From Leptolyngbya sp. DLM2.Bin15 (GTDB lineage: Bacteria > Cyanobacteriota > Cyanobacteriia > RECH01), in NCBI GenBank assembly GCA_007694125.1, contig RECH01000352.1, forward strand, positions 1 to 51,834: a stretch of 51,834 bases of DNA. The letters are read 5' to 3'. Positions 1-8,882 of the stretch are shown here, piece after piece (within the stretch, counting starts at the first letter, position 1; every line of letters begins with the position of its first letter). Position numbers and translations under genes: made by a program. Below the pieces are notes generated by a model, which was given only the letters and a program-made list of their open reading frames with translations, ran no database searches and was not told the origin of the DNA.

Positions 1-2
1 TG

Positions 3-110
3 CTGGCCTTGAGTGTAGCAACGGGGATGGTAGGGACAATTGCTGTGCGTCTACTTTGGACAACGCCATCTCGCCGTCGATCTGCCTTTTATGAAGAGCC
101 GCTAGATTAA
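3..110 (+). CDS. C-terminal end of an unidentified protein (partial)
   Basis: An open frame enters from the left edge and stops with TAA at 108-110, giving the last 35 residues. The visible part starts with a hydrophobic, probably membrane-embedded stretch (LALSVATGMVGTIAVRLLW) and ends in a short polar tail (SAFYEEPLD). This could be the last transmembrane helix of an integral membrane protein, but the family cannot be recognised from so little. The stop codon overlaps the stop of the convergent nuclease gene by four bases, so the two transcripts run into each other with no room for a terminator. That the frame is coding is inferred from its composition and the tight convergent junction. Confidence 0.5.
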   Translation: MALSVATGMVGTIAVRLLWTTPSRRRSAFYEEPLD

Positions 111-1363
111 GCTTCGTCGCGACAAAAGCCGGCTAAAAACTGATAAAGTTCTTCTTCCTCTGCACCACTAAGCTGTAAGTGTTTCAGATCCAGTAATGCT
201 TCCGATAAAGGCTGGGCTTGGGATCGATAGGCACTGTTGGCCGACAGCAGGTCTAAATAGATATCGCGTTCAATCTGATGGCGATCGCTGTCGGGGCTGG
301 AGGGGGATCCGTAGGCTAGGGTGTCAACGTTGAACTTGAGGAGAAAAATTAGGGCATCGGTGAGGGTTTTCAGTTGCTGTTGCAGATCTCGGAGGTCGAG
401 ATCAAGACGGTTGAAGCCGACGGTGCCGCGAATTTGCAGCTCCACAATGGGCCGTTCTTCTGGACAAATGGCTCCACGGGCGATCGCTGCTTGAGTTTCC
501 TGAACGGCAAGCTGCACCAGCTCTTCCATCAACTCCTGCCCCTGAGTTTTGATGCTCAGCCGCACAATGGGACGTTGGCGATAGTCTTGGCACAGCTTGG
601 CTTGAATGCCGCTAGAATCGATGGTGACTTGAAAGCCTCCGCGCTCATAGCGAGCTTCTTCCACGCTGTTGGCTTCCACCGAGCCCGGATTAAACACCCA
701 GTCCTCCACGATGTAGCTCTTGTGGATGTGACCTAGGGCTAGATAATCTACGCCGGCGGTCTTGAGCGGCAGCAGATCGCCATAGCGCAAGGCACCTTGG
801 TAGCGAGCAATTTGTCCTTCTAGCCCATGGTGGAACAGGAGAATCTGATGGGCTGGCCCCGGCGGGAGCTGTTCGATGGCGGTGGCAATTTGCTGAATGG
901 CCATGGGAGCCGAGGCTCCATACCATTGAGAGCCAATGATCCGCACACCGCAGTCCAGATCAATGTACCCACCCCTTAGTCCATCCCAGGGTTCGTAAAA
1001 AGGCTCGCCCGCATCCTGGGCTCCTGGTTCCAGGAGGGTTAATAATCCCCAATCGGAGAGGTAGCGGAGCCAACTGGTGGCAACTCCGTAGGGACGATTG
1101 TCATGATTTCCTTCAATGGCGATCACTGGAATATTGGCAGCTTGGAGCGATCGCAGCACAAGCTGGGCCTGATTCAAGATGCCGGGCTGAATTGTGCGAT
1201 GCTCAAACAAATCGCCCACAATAATGACGAAATCAACGGCATCCTGAATAGCATAGCGCTCGACTAGGTCGTTAAAGGCATGAAAAAAATCGCGGGTGCG
1301 CTCTGGGCTATCGTAGCGATCAAACCCAAGATGAACATCCGCGATATGAAGAAATCGAGCCAT
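107..1363 (-). CDS. SbcD/Mre11-like DNA repair exonuclease (metallophosphoesterase)
   Basis: This 418-residue calcineurin-like phosphoesterase is of the SbcD/Mre11 type, whose members cut DNA ends with Mn/Mg-dependent nuclease activity, usually with an SbcC ATPase partner. Every metal-binding motif is visible: D9-x-H11, GD at 50-51 followed by E54-H55, GNHD at 85-88, HH at 178-179 and GHIH at 211-214. The C-terminal 150 residues are the less conserved capping region. The ATG lies four bases after the prfA stop, so the gene is probably translated as the last member of the ribosomal transcript. No sbcC is present in the window. Family is confident; a role specifically in hairpin or double-strand break processing is inferred. 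Confidence 0.85.
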   Translation of the reverse strand: MARFLHIADVHLGFDRYDSPERTRDFFHAFNDLVERYAIQDAVDFVIIVGDLFEHRTIQPGILNQAQLVLRSLQAANIPVIAIEGNHDNRPYGVATSWLRYLSDWGLLTLLEPGAQDAGEPFYEPWDGLRGGYIDLDCGVRIIGSQWYGASAPMAIQQIATAIEQLPPGPAHQILLFHHGLEGQIARYQGALRYGDLLPLKTAGVDYLALGHIHKSYIVEDWVFNPGSVEANSVEEARYERGGFQVTIDSSGIQAKLCQDYRQRPIVRLSIKTQGQELMEELVQLAVQETQAAIARGAICPEERPIVELQIRGTVGFNRLDLDLRDLQQQLKTLTDALIFLLKFNVDTLAYGSPSSPDSDRHQIERDIYLDLLSANSAYRSQAQPLSEALLDLKHLQLSGAEEEELYQFLAGFCRDEA

Positions 1364-1367
1364 GGCT

Positions 1368-2474
1368 TTAGACCGATGCTGAGGCGGTGGAGACGGCCAT
1401 TTCTTGGAGGCGTTCTTGCTGATCTTTAGAAATGCAGGATTGAATCACCGTTTCTAAATCGCCTTCTAAAATCGGCATCAATCCATAGTTTTGCCCCAAT
1501 CGATGATCGGTGGCTCGATTATCTTTGTAGTTATAGGTGCGAATTTTCTCAGAACGAGCCCCTGTGCCCACCTGCGATCGCCGCATGGAGGTGACGGCTT
1601 CTTGCTGCTCTCGTAACTTCAATTCGTAGAGCTTAGCCCGCAAGATCTGCATGGCGCGCTCTCGGTTTTGCAACTGCGATCGCTCTTCGGTGCAAAAGAT
1701 GCGAATTCCGGTTGGTTTGTGGAACAGGTCAACCGCTGTTTCCACCTTGTTCACGTTCTGTCCGCCGGCACCACCGGAGCGAGCTGTGGTTAACTCAATC
1801 TCTTTAGGATCAATTTCGACTTCAACATCGTCCACTTCCGGCATGATCGCCACGGTGGCTGTTGAGGTATGGACTCGCCCACCCGCTTCAGTCACCGGGA
1901 CGCGCTGCACCCGATGCACCCCAGCCTCAAACTTCAGCTTGCTATAGACGCGATCGCCACAGATTTCTAGGATGGCTTCCTTGAAGCCGCCCATATCTGC
2001 AATGGATTCACTCACAAGCTTGACTTGCCAACGCTGGCTTTCTGCATAGCGGGAATACATGCGCACTAAGTCGCCTGCCCAGATGCTAGCTTCATCCCCA
2101 CCCGTGCCAGCACGTACCTCCAACATGATGTTTTTATCATCATTTGGATCCTGGGGCAGTAGCAGAATTTTAAGGCGCTCTTCTAAACGGTTGGTTTCCG
2201 CAACCAGCTCTTCAACTTCTGCTGCTGCCATCTCGCGCATATCTGGATCGGCATTGGCTTCCTTGAGAACTTGCCTTGCGCCTTCCAGCTCTTGCTGAGC
2301 TAGTTTCCATGACTCAAACGTATTCACCGTTTCCTCCAAGGAGGAACGGGACTTAGCTAGGCGTTGGAATTCCTGTGGATCAGTCGCCACATCAGGATCG
2401 GCTAAACGACGAGTCAGTTCATGAAACGTTTGTTCAACCGATCTCAGTTTATCTAGCAAGTAAGACTCAGTCAT
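1368..2474 (-). CDS. prfA: peptide chain release factor 1
   Basis: RF1 recognises UAA and UAG in the ribosomal A site and triggers peptidyl-tRNA hydrolysis. The protein has 368 residues from the ATG at 2474. The catalytic GGQ motif is at about 237-239, and the codon-reading tripeptide is PVT (about 193-195), the P-x-T form typical of RF1 rather than the SPF of RF2. A GTG nine bases upstream would add three residues, but the chosen start ([12 protein letters not shown]) fits the usual cyanobacterial N-terminus. The gene follows rpmE by 127 bp and precedes the nuclease by four bases. Identity is certain. Confidence 0.96.
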   Translation of the reverse strand: MTESYLLDKLRSVEQTFHELTRRLADPDVATDPQEFQRLAKSRSSLEETVNTFESWKLAQQELEGARQVLKEANADPDMREMAAAEVEELVAETNRLEERLKILLLPQDPNDDKNIMLEVRAGTGGDEASIWAGDLVRMYSRYAESQRWQVKLVSESIADMGGFKEAILEICGDRVYSKLKFEAGVHRVQRVPVTEAGGRVHTSTATVAIMPEVDDVEVEIDPKEIELTTARSGGAGGQNVNKVETAVDLFHKPTGIRIFCTEERSQLQNRERAMQILRAKLYELKLREQQEAVTSMRRSQVGTGARSEKIRTYNYKDNRATDHRLGQNYGLMPILEGDLETVIQSCISKDQQERLQEMAVSTASASV

Positions 2475-2601
2475 TCGATCCACTCACACGGCAATCAACA
2501 GACACGTTATTACCATCATGACCCTATTAGGAGGGGATGTGTCTTTTTTCTGTAGTACAGGCACAGACTGTCACAGGCAACCTGGGGTGCGACCCTTCCA
2601 A

Positions 2602-2829
2602 CTAGCTACTAGCTGACGATGAGTCTGTCATCCCATACTTCCGCAAGAAGCGTTCAACGCGGCCTTCCGTGTCAATAATCTTCTGGGTTCCGGTGTAAAA
2701 CGGATGATTTCCAGACCAAACATCCACATGCAATTCTGGCTTGGTCGATCCAACGGTCATCACCACTTCGCCATTGCAGTAAACTTTGGCTTCCGGATAC
2801 CACTCTGGATGAATACTGTCCTTTGGCAT
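2602..2829 (-). CDS. rpmE: 50S ribosomal protein L31
   Basis: L31 bridges the 50S central protuberance and the 30S head. The 75-residue protein starts MPKDSIHPEWYPE and carries the conserved WSGNHPFYTG segment. It has one cysteine (YCNGE) and no CxxC pair, so it is the zinc-free form. The frame stays open further upstream, but the ATG at 2829 is preceded on the minus strand by a clear GAGGAAAGG ribosome binding site, which fixes the start. The last residues after KYGMTD are serine/alanine rich. It lies 83 bp after rpsI, as in many cyanobacteria. Confidence 0.96.
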   Translation of the reverse strand: MPKDSIHPEWYPEAKVYCNGEVVMTVGSTKPELHVDVWSGNHPFYTGTQKIIDTEGRVERFLRKYGMTDSSSASS

Positions 2830-2912
2830 AGCCCTTTCCTCGTGTCTTAGTTCAAAACTATGAATGATACAAATTTCACAACCTGGCTGGCATTGCGCCA
2901 ATCCAGTAGTCC

Positions 2913-3326
2913 CTAACGCTTGGAGTACTGAGGAGCTTTCCGAGCTTTGTGCAAGCCGTACTTCTTCCGCTCTTTGCGTCGAGGATCACGGGTTAGGTAC
3001 CCTTCAACCTTCAAAGGCTTGCGGTTTTCTGGATCCAGCTCACACAGGGCCCGGGCCACACCCAAACGGATGGAGTCGGCTTGGCCAGTGAGACCACCAC
3101 CATGGGCATTCACGAGAATGTCGTACTCGTTCTCTAGCCCAAGGGTTTCCAGAGGAGACTTGGCGGACGCGAGGTAGGAGGGGTTGAACTGTAGGTAAAG
3201 ATCCCCAGGACGCCCGTTAATGGTCAGTTGTCCTGTGCCGGGTACGAGACGAACCCGAGCCACCGACGACTTACGCCGTCCTGTTCCCCAATATACGACG
3301 CGATCTGACTTGTCCGTTGCTTGCAT
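2913..3326 (-). CDS. rpsI: 30S ribosomal protein S9
   Basis: S9 sits in the 30S head, and its C-terminal tail reaches the P-site tRNA anticodon loop. The 137-residue protein has the family signature [14 protein letters not shown] near the N-terminus, the [17 protein letters not shown] region, and ends in the expected QYSKR tail. The start codon overlaps the rplM stop (TAATG), which implies translational coupling with L13, the usual rplM-rpsI pair. Confidence 0.97.
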   Translation of the reverse strand: MQATDKSDRVVYWGTGRRKSSVARVRLVPGTGQLTINGRPGDLYLQFNPSYLASAKSPLETLGLENEYDILVNAHGGGLTGQADSIRLGVARALCELDPENRKPLKVEGYLTRDPRRKERKKYGLHKARKAPQYSKR

Positions 3327-3778
3327 TAACCTTGTCCTCCAGTCTTGTTCAGTTTTAATACTTTGGGCTGCTGTGCTTCATGGGGATGGCTGGAACCAGC
3401 ATAGACCTTCAGCTTGGTGAAGAGCTGACGTCCTAGGGAGTTCTTCGGCAACATGCCTTTGATAGCTTGTTCAACAATCCGCTCAGGTACACGGGCCTGT
3501 AGCTTGGCAAAGGTTTCTACCTTCATCCCGCCAGGACGGCCGGAATGGCGACGGTAGAGCTTCTGGGTGCGCTTACGCCCAGTTACCTCAATTTTCTCGG
3601 CGTTGATCACCACCACAAAGTCACCCGTATCCATATGCGGGGTGTAGATGGGCTTGTTTTTGCCGCGAAGGATGCGCGCCACTTCGCTAGCTAGCCGACC
3701 GAGGCGTTGACCTTCCGCGTCAATCACGTACCAGTCACGGACAATATCGGCTTGAGGGGGAACGTACGTTTTAATCAT
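3326..3778 (-). CDS. rplM: 50S ribosomal protein L13
   Basis: L13 is an early-assembly protein of the large subunit. The 150-residue protein contains [16 protein letters not shown] near the N-terminus, [12 protein letters not shown], and the [14 protein letters not shown] segment typical of the family. ATG start at 3778. It lies 35 bp downstream of truA and overlaps rpsI by one base. The truA-rplM-rpsI order is the usual cyanobacterial extension of the alpha operon. Confidence 0.97.
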   Translation of the reverse strand: MIKTYVPPQADIVRDWYVIDAEGQRLGRLASEVARILRGKNKPIYTPHMDTGDFVVVINAEKIEVTGRKRTQKLYRRHSGRPGGMKVETFAKLQARVPERIVEQAIKGMLPKNSLGRQLFTKLKVYAGSSHPHEAQQPKVLKLNKTGGQG

Positions 3779-3813
3779 GACCCACTAAGTAATTCTAAAA
3801 TTTGCAACAACCA

Positions 3814-4683
3814 TTAATAGATAGATTCGCTAGGATCTCGCTCTAGAGCAGGGGCGGGGAACAGAGAAAACTGTGGCTGGGTATCAAACCATAGAGCGGG
3901 ATGCAACGGAAAGTCAGGATATCCAACTCTTAGCAGACAAAGTCCTTGAGGAGGAGCGGCATACTTCACCTGATCTCGCTGCTCTTCGCGCCAGATTGTT
4001 GTAAAGCTGTCTGGCGATCGCTCTCCAGTACCCACCTCTACTAGCATACCAACCAACAAGCGCATCATGCCGTATAGAAACCCGCTAGCCTGCACCTCAA
4101 TGGAGACTAATGCTCCGTGGCGTTTTGCCGCGACGTCTTGAACATCGACCCAAGAATGAGGGCGACTCGATCCGGCTCGATGAAACGCTGCAAGGTGGTG
4201 CCGTCCTACCAGGGGATCCAGGGCTTGCTGGATCAACTCGACTGAGAGAGGTGTGTGGTAGTAGTGCCAACTGTAAGGGCGAAGGAATAGGTTGGGGCGT
4301 CGTCCTGTGTAGATGGTGTACCGATATCGTCTGGAAATCGCCGAAAACCGCGCATGCCAGTCTAAGGACATTTGGGTGGAGGCGGTGATGACAATATCGT
4401 CCGGCAGTCGAGGGTTCAACACATCTGCCCAGCGAGTTGCCGGGATCTGCAGGGGAGCATCAAAGTGAGCAACCTGAGCGGCGGCATGAACACCCGTGTC
4501 GGTTCGTCCAGAGGCATGTAAGACAACGGAGTAGCCCAGTACAGAAGCGATCGCTGTTTCAAGTTCTTCCTGAACCGTTCGCTGACGTGGCTGCCGCTGC
4601 CATCCACGAAAGTGAGTGCCTAGGTATTGAATGACCAGCGCCACTCGCTGCTTCGGGGAGTCTACTGGCAAATGAATCGCCAT
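3814..4683 (-). CDS. truA: tRNA pseudouridine synthase A
   Basis: TruA converts uridines 38-40 of the anticodon arm of many tRNAs to pseudouridine. From the ATG at 4683 the protein has 289 residues. The catalytic aspartate lies in the motif GRTDTGVHA, preceded by the RGWQRQ region of the N-terminal fold. RRYRYTIY and FLYGMMR in the second half are also family features. An in-frame TTG twelve bases upstream would add four residues, but the ATG is preferred. It sits between rplQ and rplM as in other cyanobacteria. The C-terminus is somewhat longer than usual and low in conservation. Confidence 0.94.
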   Translation of the reverse strand: MAIHLPVDSPKQRVALVIQYLGTHFRGWQRQPRQRTVQEELETAIASVLGYSVVLHASGRTDTGVHAAAQVAHFDAPLQIPATRWADVLNPRLPDDIVITASTQMSLDWHARFSAISRRYRYTIYTGRRPNLFLRPYSWHYYHTPLSVELIQQALDPLVGRHHLAAFHRAGSSRPHSWVDVQDVAAKRHGALVSIEVQASGFLYGMMRLLVGMLVEVGTGERSPDSFTTIWREEQRDQVKYAAPPQGLCLLRVGYPDFPLHPALWFDTQPQFSLFPAPALERDPSESIY

Positions 4684-4724
4684 CCTATTGCTCAACGCCT
4701 ACTTACCCTATCCCTGAGAACCGC

Positions 4725-5075
4725 TTACAGCAGCTCAATGATCGCCATTTCCGAGTTGTCGCCACGACGGCTAATCGTGCGAATGATTCGGGTATAGCCG
4801 CCTTCGCGATCGGCATAACGTTCAGGAGCCTGTTCAAACAAGGCATGAACTAGGGGCTTATCGTACATATAGCCCAAAGCCCGACGCCGAGCCGACAGGG
4901 ATCCATCCTTGGCTAAGGTGATCATTCGTTCTGCTTCTGAACGAACTGCCTTGGCCCGAGTTTTTGTGGTGGTAATCCGTCCGTGACGGATCAACTCAGT
5001 CGTCAATGCCCGTAGGAGCGCTCGACGCTGGTCAGCCGGTTTTCCCAAGAGAGGGACTTTACAACGATGACGCAT
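4725..5075 (-). CDS. rplQ: 50S ribosomal protein L17
   Basis: L17 is a large-subunit protein near the exit tunnel. The 116-residue protein begins [20 protein letters not shown] and contains the family segment [17 protein letters not shown]. Its C-terminus, [24 protein letters not shown], is the conserved end of L17. ATG start at 5075. It follows rpoA, the universal rpoA-rplQ pairing. The 141-bp gap between them contains a 9-bp sequence (GTGATCCGT) repeated 13 bp apart, of unknown meaning. Confidence 0.97.
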   Translation of the reverse strand: MRHRCKVPLLGKPADQRRALLRALTTELIRHGRITTTKTRAKAVRSEAERMITLAKDGSLSARRRALGYMYDKPLVHALFEQAPERYADREGGYTRIIRTISRRGDNSEMAIIELL

Positions 5076-5216
5076 AATAACCTAAGTGGACTTGCCCTTA
5101 AACAACTTACAACTGTTAACGTGATCCGTTCATGTGATCCGTACCTCTTCAAGGTCATAACCTATGGGAGGCAACGGACGGCACCAGCACTCTTTCAACC
5201 GTGGATGTGCGTTTGC

Positions 5217-6161
5217 CTAGGCTCCCTTGGGAGACTTTTCATGGGGAAGGGTAATGCCAAGGCGCTCTTGGAGTGCAATGATCACTTCTTCCGCCGATTT
5301 GGCCCCGAAGTTCTTGATTTCCAACAGATCTTCTTGACTGTAATCAAGGAGGTCAGAAACAGAGTTAATCTGAGCGCGCTTCAAGCAATTGTAAGCGCGA
5401 ACCGAGAGCTGCAATTCTTCGATGGGAATTTGGCTTTCAGGGCTTTGGGTATCCTGGGTATCATCGGCACTGGGCGTGAAGTCGATGTCCTTCAAGGGAT
5501 TGAAGAGATCAACGAGAATCATGGCAGCTTTGCCAAGGGTCTCTTGAGGCGTCAGACTACCATTCGTCCAGATCTCCATAATCAGGCGATCGCGCTGCAA
5601 GGATCCGCCTACCCGTGCATCTTCAACGGTGTAGTTGACTTGTCGAACTGGCATGAACACAGAGTCAATCTGCAAAAAGTCCAGTGCGGCTGTTTCGTCT
5701 TGCCCGCGCTCAATGGCCCGGTACCCAACCCCAGTCTCAATCCGAAACTCCATCTCTAAGGTCGCACCCGCGCTGACGGTTGCGATGTATTGATCTGGAT
5801 TGATCACTTCGATTTCGGGTGGCAGCTCAAAATGCCCAGACGTTACGGTTGCTGGCCCTTGAACCATCAACCGCCCAATTTGAGGCTGGGAAGAATAGCT
5901 TCTAACGACCACTTCCTTCATGTTCAGCAGGATATCTAACACATCCTCCCGCACACCAGGAACCGCCATGAATTCATGGGTGACGCCAGCAATCCGAACC
6001 GCTGTTACTGCCGCTCCCTCAATGTTAGAAAGCAGCACTCGCCTGAGGGCATTGCCCACGGTAATGCCTTGACCGCGATCAAGAGGCTCAATCACAAATC
6101 GGCTATAGGTATTCGGTTCGGTTCCACTATCTGCTTCTACGTCAACCTGGAATTGCATCAC
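5217..6161 (-). CDS. rpoA: DNA-directed RNA polymerase alpha subunit
   Basis: The alpha subunit dimerises to nucleate RNA polymerase assembly, and its C-terminal domain contacts UP elements and activators. The 314-residue protein has the N-terminal assembly domain (RGQGITVGNALRRVLLSNIEG, residues about 29-50) and a C-terminal helix-hairpin-helix domain from about 245 (IEELQLSVRAYNCLKRA, then LLEIKNFGAKSAEEV). Two starts are adjacent, GTG at 6161 and ATG at 6158. The GTG is eight bases after AGGAGG and gives the N-terminal spacing usual for the family (M-x-QFQ), so it is chosen. Standard place between rpsK and rplQ. Confidence 0.97.
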   Translation of the reverse strand: MMQFQVDVEADSGTEPNTYSRFVIEPLDRGQGITVGNALRRVLLSNIEGAAVTAVRIAGVTHEFMAVPGVREDVLDILLNMKEVVVRSYSSQPQIGRLMVQGPATVTSGHFELPPEIEVINPDQYIATVSAGATLEMEFRIETGVGYRAIERGQDETAALDFLQIDSVFMPVRQVNYTVEDARVGGSLQRDRLIMEIWTNGSLTPQETLGKAAMILVDLFNPLKDIDFTPSADDTQDTQSPESQIPIEELQLSVRAYNCLKRAQINSVSDLLDYSQEDLLEIKNFGAKSAEEVIIALQERLGITLPHEKSPKGA

Positions 6162-6306
6162 GACTTAATCCTCCTGCTTGCCCCAACAAAACATGTATCC
6201 GTTCATTCGTGGCGTTGGTTGCCACAACCGGACGCCCTTGCGCCGGCTACCTGAGAGAAGCGATGGCTCTACCTCTAGGTGGTGGATGAACTCAGCCCTA
6301 CGTACC

Positions 6307-6702
6307 CTAGACCCGACGACGTTTCGGAGGACGACACCCATTGTGAGGAATTGGGGTCACATCACGAATCAACGTAATCTCTAACCCGGCAGCTTGGAGG
6401 GCACGGATGGCCGTCTCACGTCCTGCTCCTGGGCCGCTGACCATAACTTCAACTTGTCGCATACCTTGATCCGAAGCCCGGCGAGCGGCTGCCTCGGCTG
6501 CAGTTTGAGCTGCAAAGGGTGTTCCTTTTTTGGCACCTTTGAATCCACTGGATCCGGATGATGCCCAAGAAATAGCATTTCCTGCGGTGTCAGAAATCGT
6601 GACGATCGTGTTATTAAAGGTGGATTGAATATGAACAACCCCATTTGGAATATTGCGTTTTTGACGCTTTGCGCCACTACGCTTTGCTGTTTGACGTGCC
6701 AT
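6307..6702 (-). CDS. rpsK: 30S ribosomal protein S11
   Basis: S11 lines the platform of the small subunit near the E-site and the Shine-Dalgarno helix. The 131-residue protein has [16 protein letters not shown], the [11 protein letters not shown] segment and the terminal [11 protein letters not shown] motif that defines the family. ATG start at 6702. It follows rpsM after an unusually long 218-bp gap that contains HIP1 sites but no recognisable gene. Confidence 0.97.
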   Translation of the reverse strand: MARQTAKRSGAKRQKRNIPNGVVHIQSTFNNTIVTISDTAGNAISWASSGSSGFKGAKKGTPFAAQTAAEAAARRASDQGMRQVEVMVSGPGAGRETAIRALQAAGLEITLIRDVTPIPHNGCRPPKRRRV

Positions 6703-6920
6703 TCGTTACCCCATTTACCCAGGTCAGTGATGTACAAAACGATGTAGCGGACTAGGTGTAGTCTGGTGTCTTGGTGCATCAGGTTGACGAGTAGCGATCG
6801 CTTGCTGGATCCCATTCGCTGACTGACGTGGCGATCGCTCAACCGCAGTTGAGCGCTAGACGCCATGGAACCTACCTCTGCAGCCGAAGCCCAGAACCTG
6901 TTCCATCCACCAAGACGTTA

Positions 6921-7304
6921 CTACTTCTTACTAGGGGCCTTCTTCTTGCCCGCCACTGTTCGACGTCCCCCTCGACGAGTCCGAGAGTTGGTACGAGTTC
7001 GTTGCCCTCTCACGGGAAGCCCCATGCGGTGACGCCGACCTCGATAGGCACCAATGTCCATCAATCGCTTGATGTTCATGGCTTCCCAACGTCTTAAATC
7101 ACCTTCGATCTGATACTTACTCTCAACTTCTTCCCGCAGAGACGCAACGTCAGAATCTGACAAATCCTTAACTCTCGTATCAGGATTAACACCTGTAGAT
7201 TCTAGAATTTGCTTGGATCGAGACAGACCGATGCCATAGATGTAGGTCAGCCCGATTTCAATACGTTTGTCTCTTGGAAGGTCAACTCCGGCAATCCGTG
7301 CCAC
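6921..7304 (-). CDS. rpsM: 30S ribosomal protein S13
   Basis: S13 sits in the head of the small subunit and forms inter-subunit bridges. The 127-residue protein starts [19 protein letters not shown] with a GTG codon at 7304. It contains [11 protein letters not shown], the [22 protein letters not shown]-type segment and a basic tail ending KKKAPSKK. The start is set by the family N-terminus. It lies 88 bp after rpmJ, and rpsD, which follows S11 in many bacteria, is not in this cluster. Confidence 0.97.
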   Translation of the reverse strand: MARIAGVDLPRDKRIEIGLTYIYGIGLSRSKQILESTGVNPDTRVKDLSDSDVASLREEVESKYQIEGDLRRWEAMNIKRLMDIGAYRGRRHRMGLPVRGQRTRTNSRTRRGGRRTVAGKKKAPSKK

Positions 7305-7392
7305 GCTTTACTTCTCCCAGAACTACTTCTACTCAATCAATGTCCAATGCTGATGCCCAACAGACCACAGCTTAGGCAGGGATGCGATCGCG

Positions 7393-7506
7393 CTAACCCT
7401 GACGTTGCTTATGCTTTGGGTTTTCACAAATGACCATAACTCGGCCGCGACGACGGATCACACGGCACTTTTCACACATTCTACGAACTGATGCTCGGAC
7501 TTTCAT
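7393..7506 (-). CDS. rpmJ: 50S ribosomal protein L36
   Basis: This short gene encodes 37 residues, [20 protein letters not shown] followed by [17 protein letters not shown]. Three cysteines and the histidine of the tail form the zinc-binding set C-x2-C-x12-C-x4-H of the zinc form of L36. ATG at 7504-7506 and TAG at 7393-7395. A strong promoter lies just upstream, giving a predicted 5' leader of only about 28 nt. Position between infA and rpsM is canonical. Confidence 0.96.
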   Translation of the reverse strand: MKVRASVRRMCEKCRVIRRRGRVMVICENPKHKQRQG

Positions 7507-7819
7507 GTCCCAACCACACCTTAACAACTGCAAAACTTTTATATTAATAATCAATGTGACAGAAGTCAACCGTATAGGAGAGAAGATTCTGTCTGACTCA
7601 AGTGACTATAGTTGGGCAGAGTGACGACTATGATGAGTGTTGCTCAACTCCAGTCGCGCCACATGATCGCTAGCTATAGCATCAACCTCAGGCGTGACCT
7701 GGGAGTTGATGAGTTCTTAGGTGAGCGATCGCTACCAAGCAATGCTGCTATGAGATGATGGAAACTGTAAGAGGGCTAACGTTGATGGAGTGGCGTTTGA
7801 CCTCTGGGTGAACCATTCC
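7507..7819. other. intergenic gap between infA and rpmJ
   Basis: The 313-bp gap holds the promoter at 7541-7569 at its rpmJ end. The remainder, about 7570-7819, contains one HIP1 site and no coding frame I would trust; a 64-codon plus-strand frame across 7430-7624 overlaps rpmJ and the promoter and looks accidental. No clear intrinsic terminator after infA was found. Confidence 0.6.
7541..7569 (-). promoter_or_regulatory. near-consensus sigma-70 type promoter before rpmJ
   Basis: Read on the minus strand, TTGACT (7564-7569) is separated by exactly 17 bases from TAATAT (7541-7546). The predicted start is near 7534, about 28 bases before the rpmJ ATG. It lies at the end of a 313-bp gene-free gap after infA, so it likely drives rpmJ-rpsM-rpsK-rpoA-rplQ and perhaps everything down to the nuclease independently of the L3 promoter. 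The fit to consensus is read directly; activity is inferred. Confidence 0.7.
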
Positions 7820-8044
7820 CTACTTTTTCCGGAGCCGGTAGGTGATGCGCCCCTTGGTTAGGTCGTAGGGCGTTAACTCCACCTTGACGCGATCGCCCGG
7901 CAAAATCTTAATATAATTCCGGCGAATTTTACCAGAGATGTGGGCTAGAACGTTAAACCCATTATCGAGATCAACTCGAAACATGGCATTAGGAAGTGAA
8001 TCGGTGACCGTTCCTTCCATTTCAATTAGGTCTTGTTTAGACAA
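7820..8044 (-). CDS. infA: translation initiation factor IF-1
   Basis: IF-1 binds the A site of the 30S subunit and aids IF-2 and IF-3 in start-codon selection. The 74-residue OB-fold protein starts [20 protein letters not shown] and contains [18 protein letters not shown] and the RGRITYR-like end [11 protein letters not shown]. The start codon is TTG (8042-8044). It is supported by an AGGAGG eight bases upstream and by the invariant family N-terminus, and no ATG or GTG is available nearby. It is separated from adk by 274 bp. No map gene lies between secY and infA. Confidence 0.95.
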   Translation of the reverse strand: MSKQDLIEMEGTVTDSLPNAMFRVDLDNGFNVLAHISGKIRRNYIKILPGDRVKVELTPYDLTKGRITYRLRKK

Positions 8045-8271
8045 AGCAAAATCCTCCTAAGGGATGAACACCACTGAAGTTGGCATGAATGGCAGATGAA
8101 TGTCCTTCATGGGTCTGGACAATGTGCCCAATGGATCCCTCATGAATCAGCATTGAGCACCTTTCATAGCTTAACAAATGGGGCTAGATCTAATCGGGAA
8201 AACCCCTGTCAGATCGTTGATCGACCGCCTTCAGTAGCGCCAAATATTCATAAGCTGCAAACCTCTCCGTC

Positions 8272-8293
8272 GCGGGATGCCTAGTCATCCCGC
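8272..8293 (-). terminator. hairpin directly after adk
   Basis: GCGGGATG (8272-8279) and CATCCCGC (8286-8293) form a perfect 8-bp stem with a 6-base loop, beginning 26 bases after the adk stop. No T-run follows on the minus strand, so it may be an attenuator, an RNA-stabilising end or a processing site rather than a full terminator. The pairing is read directly; the role is inferred. Confidence 0.45.
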
Positions 8294-8318
8294 TGACGGC
8301 ACCTAGGGGCAACCAAGA

Positions 8319-8882
8319 CTAGTGAGACAGACTGTTGACCACAGCTTTCAAGGATTGGGTAACTTCTTCAACGGCGCGATCGCCATTCACTGAAACCAGC
8401 TTCTGGCGGCTTTGGTAGAAATCAATCAGCGGTGCAGTTTGCTGACGATAGACCTGAAGGCGGTGGCGAATCACCTCCTCGTTGTCGTCTTTCCGCCCTC
8501 GTTCCAAGAGTCGCTTGACGATGGAATCATCAGATACCTGGAGGTTTAACACCCGATCACAGGACTGCCCAATGCCATCCAGTAAGGACTCTAGATAGGT
8601 CGCTTGCTCGACGTTCCGAGGAAAGCCATCTAGCAACCAGCCTGTCTTTGCATCTGGTTCACTCAGGCGATCGCGCACAATGCCTAGAATTAGATCATCG
8701 GGAACAAGATCGCCCTGATCCATATAGGATTGGGCTTTCTGTCCTAATTCGGTTCCTTGGCTTACTGCTTGGCGCAGGATCTCCCCCGTGGAAATATGGG
8801 GAAAGCTATAGGAATTGGAGATGACTGCTGCCTGAGTTCCTTTGCCGGAACCCGGCGGCCCGAGAAATATCAACCGAGTCAC
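8319..8882 (-). CDS. adk: adenylate kinase
   Basis: Adenylate kinase interconverts ATP+AMP and 2 ADP in the cytosol. The 187-residue protein has the P-loop GPPGSGKGTQ at residues 8-17, the AMP-binding region STGEILRQ, and DGFPRN. It is the short type: the LID between about 128 and 140 is small and lacks the zinc-finger insert of long forms. The start is GTG at 8882, sharing one base with the secY stop (TAGTG), so translation is probably coupled to secY. secY-adk adjacency is standard. Confidence 0.96.
   Translation of the reverse strand: MTRLIFLGPPGSGKGTQAAVISNSYSFPHISTGEILRQAVSQGTELGQKAQSYMDQGDLVPDDLILGIVRDRLSEPDAKTGWLLDGFPRNVEQATYLESLLDGIGQSCDRVLNLQVSDDSIVKRLLERGRKDDNEEVIRHRLQVYRQQTAPLIDFYQSRQKLVSVNGDRAVEEVTQSLKAVVNSLSH

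Noticed and set aside
5067-5759. 230-codon plus-strand frame opposite rpoA and rplQ
   Set aside because: It is antisense to conserved rpoA and has no family features; a shadow.
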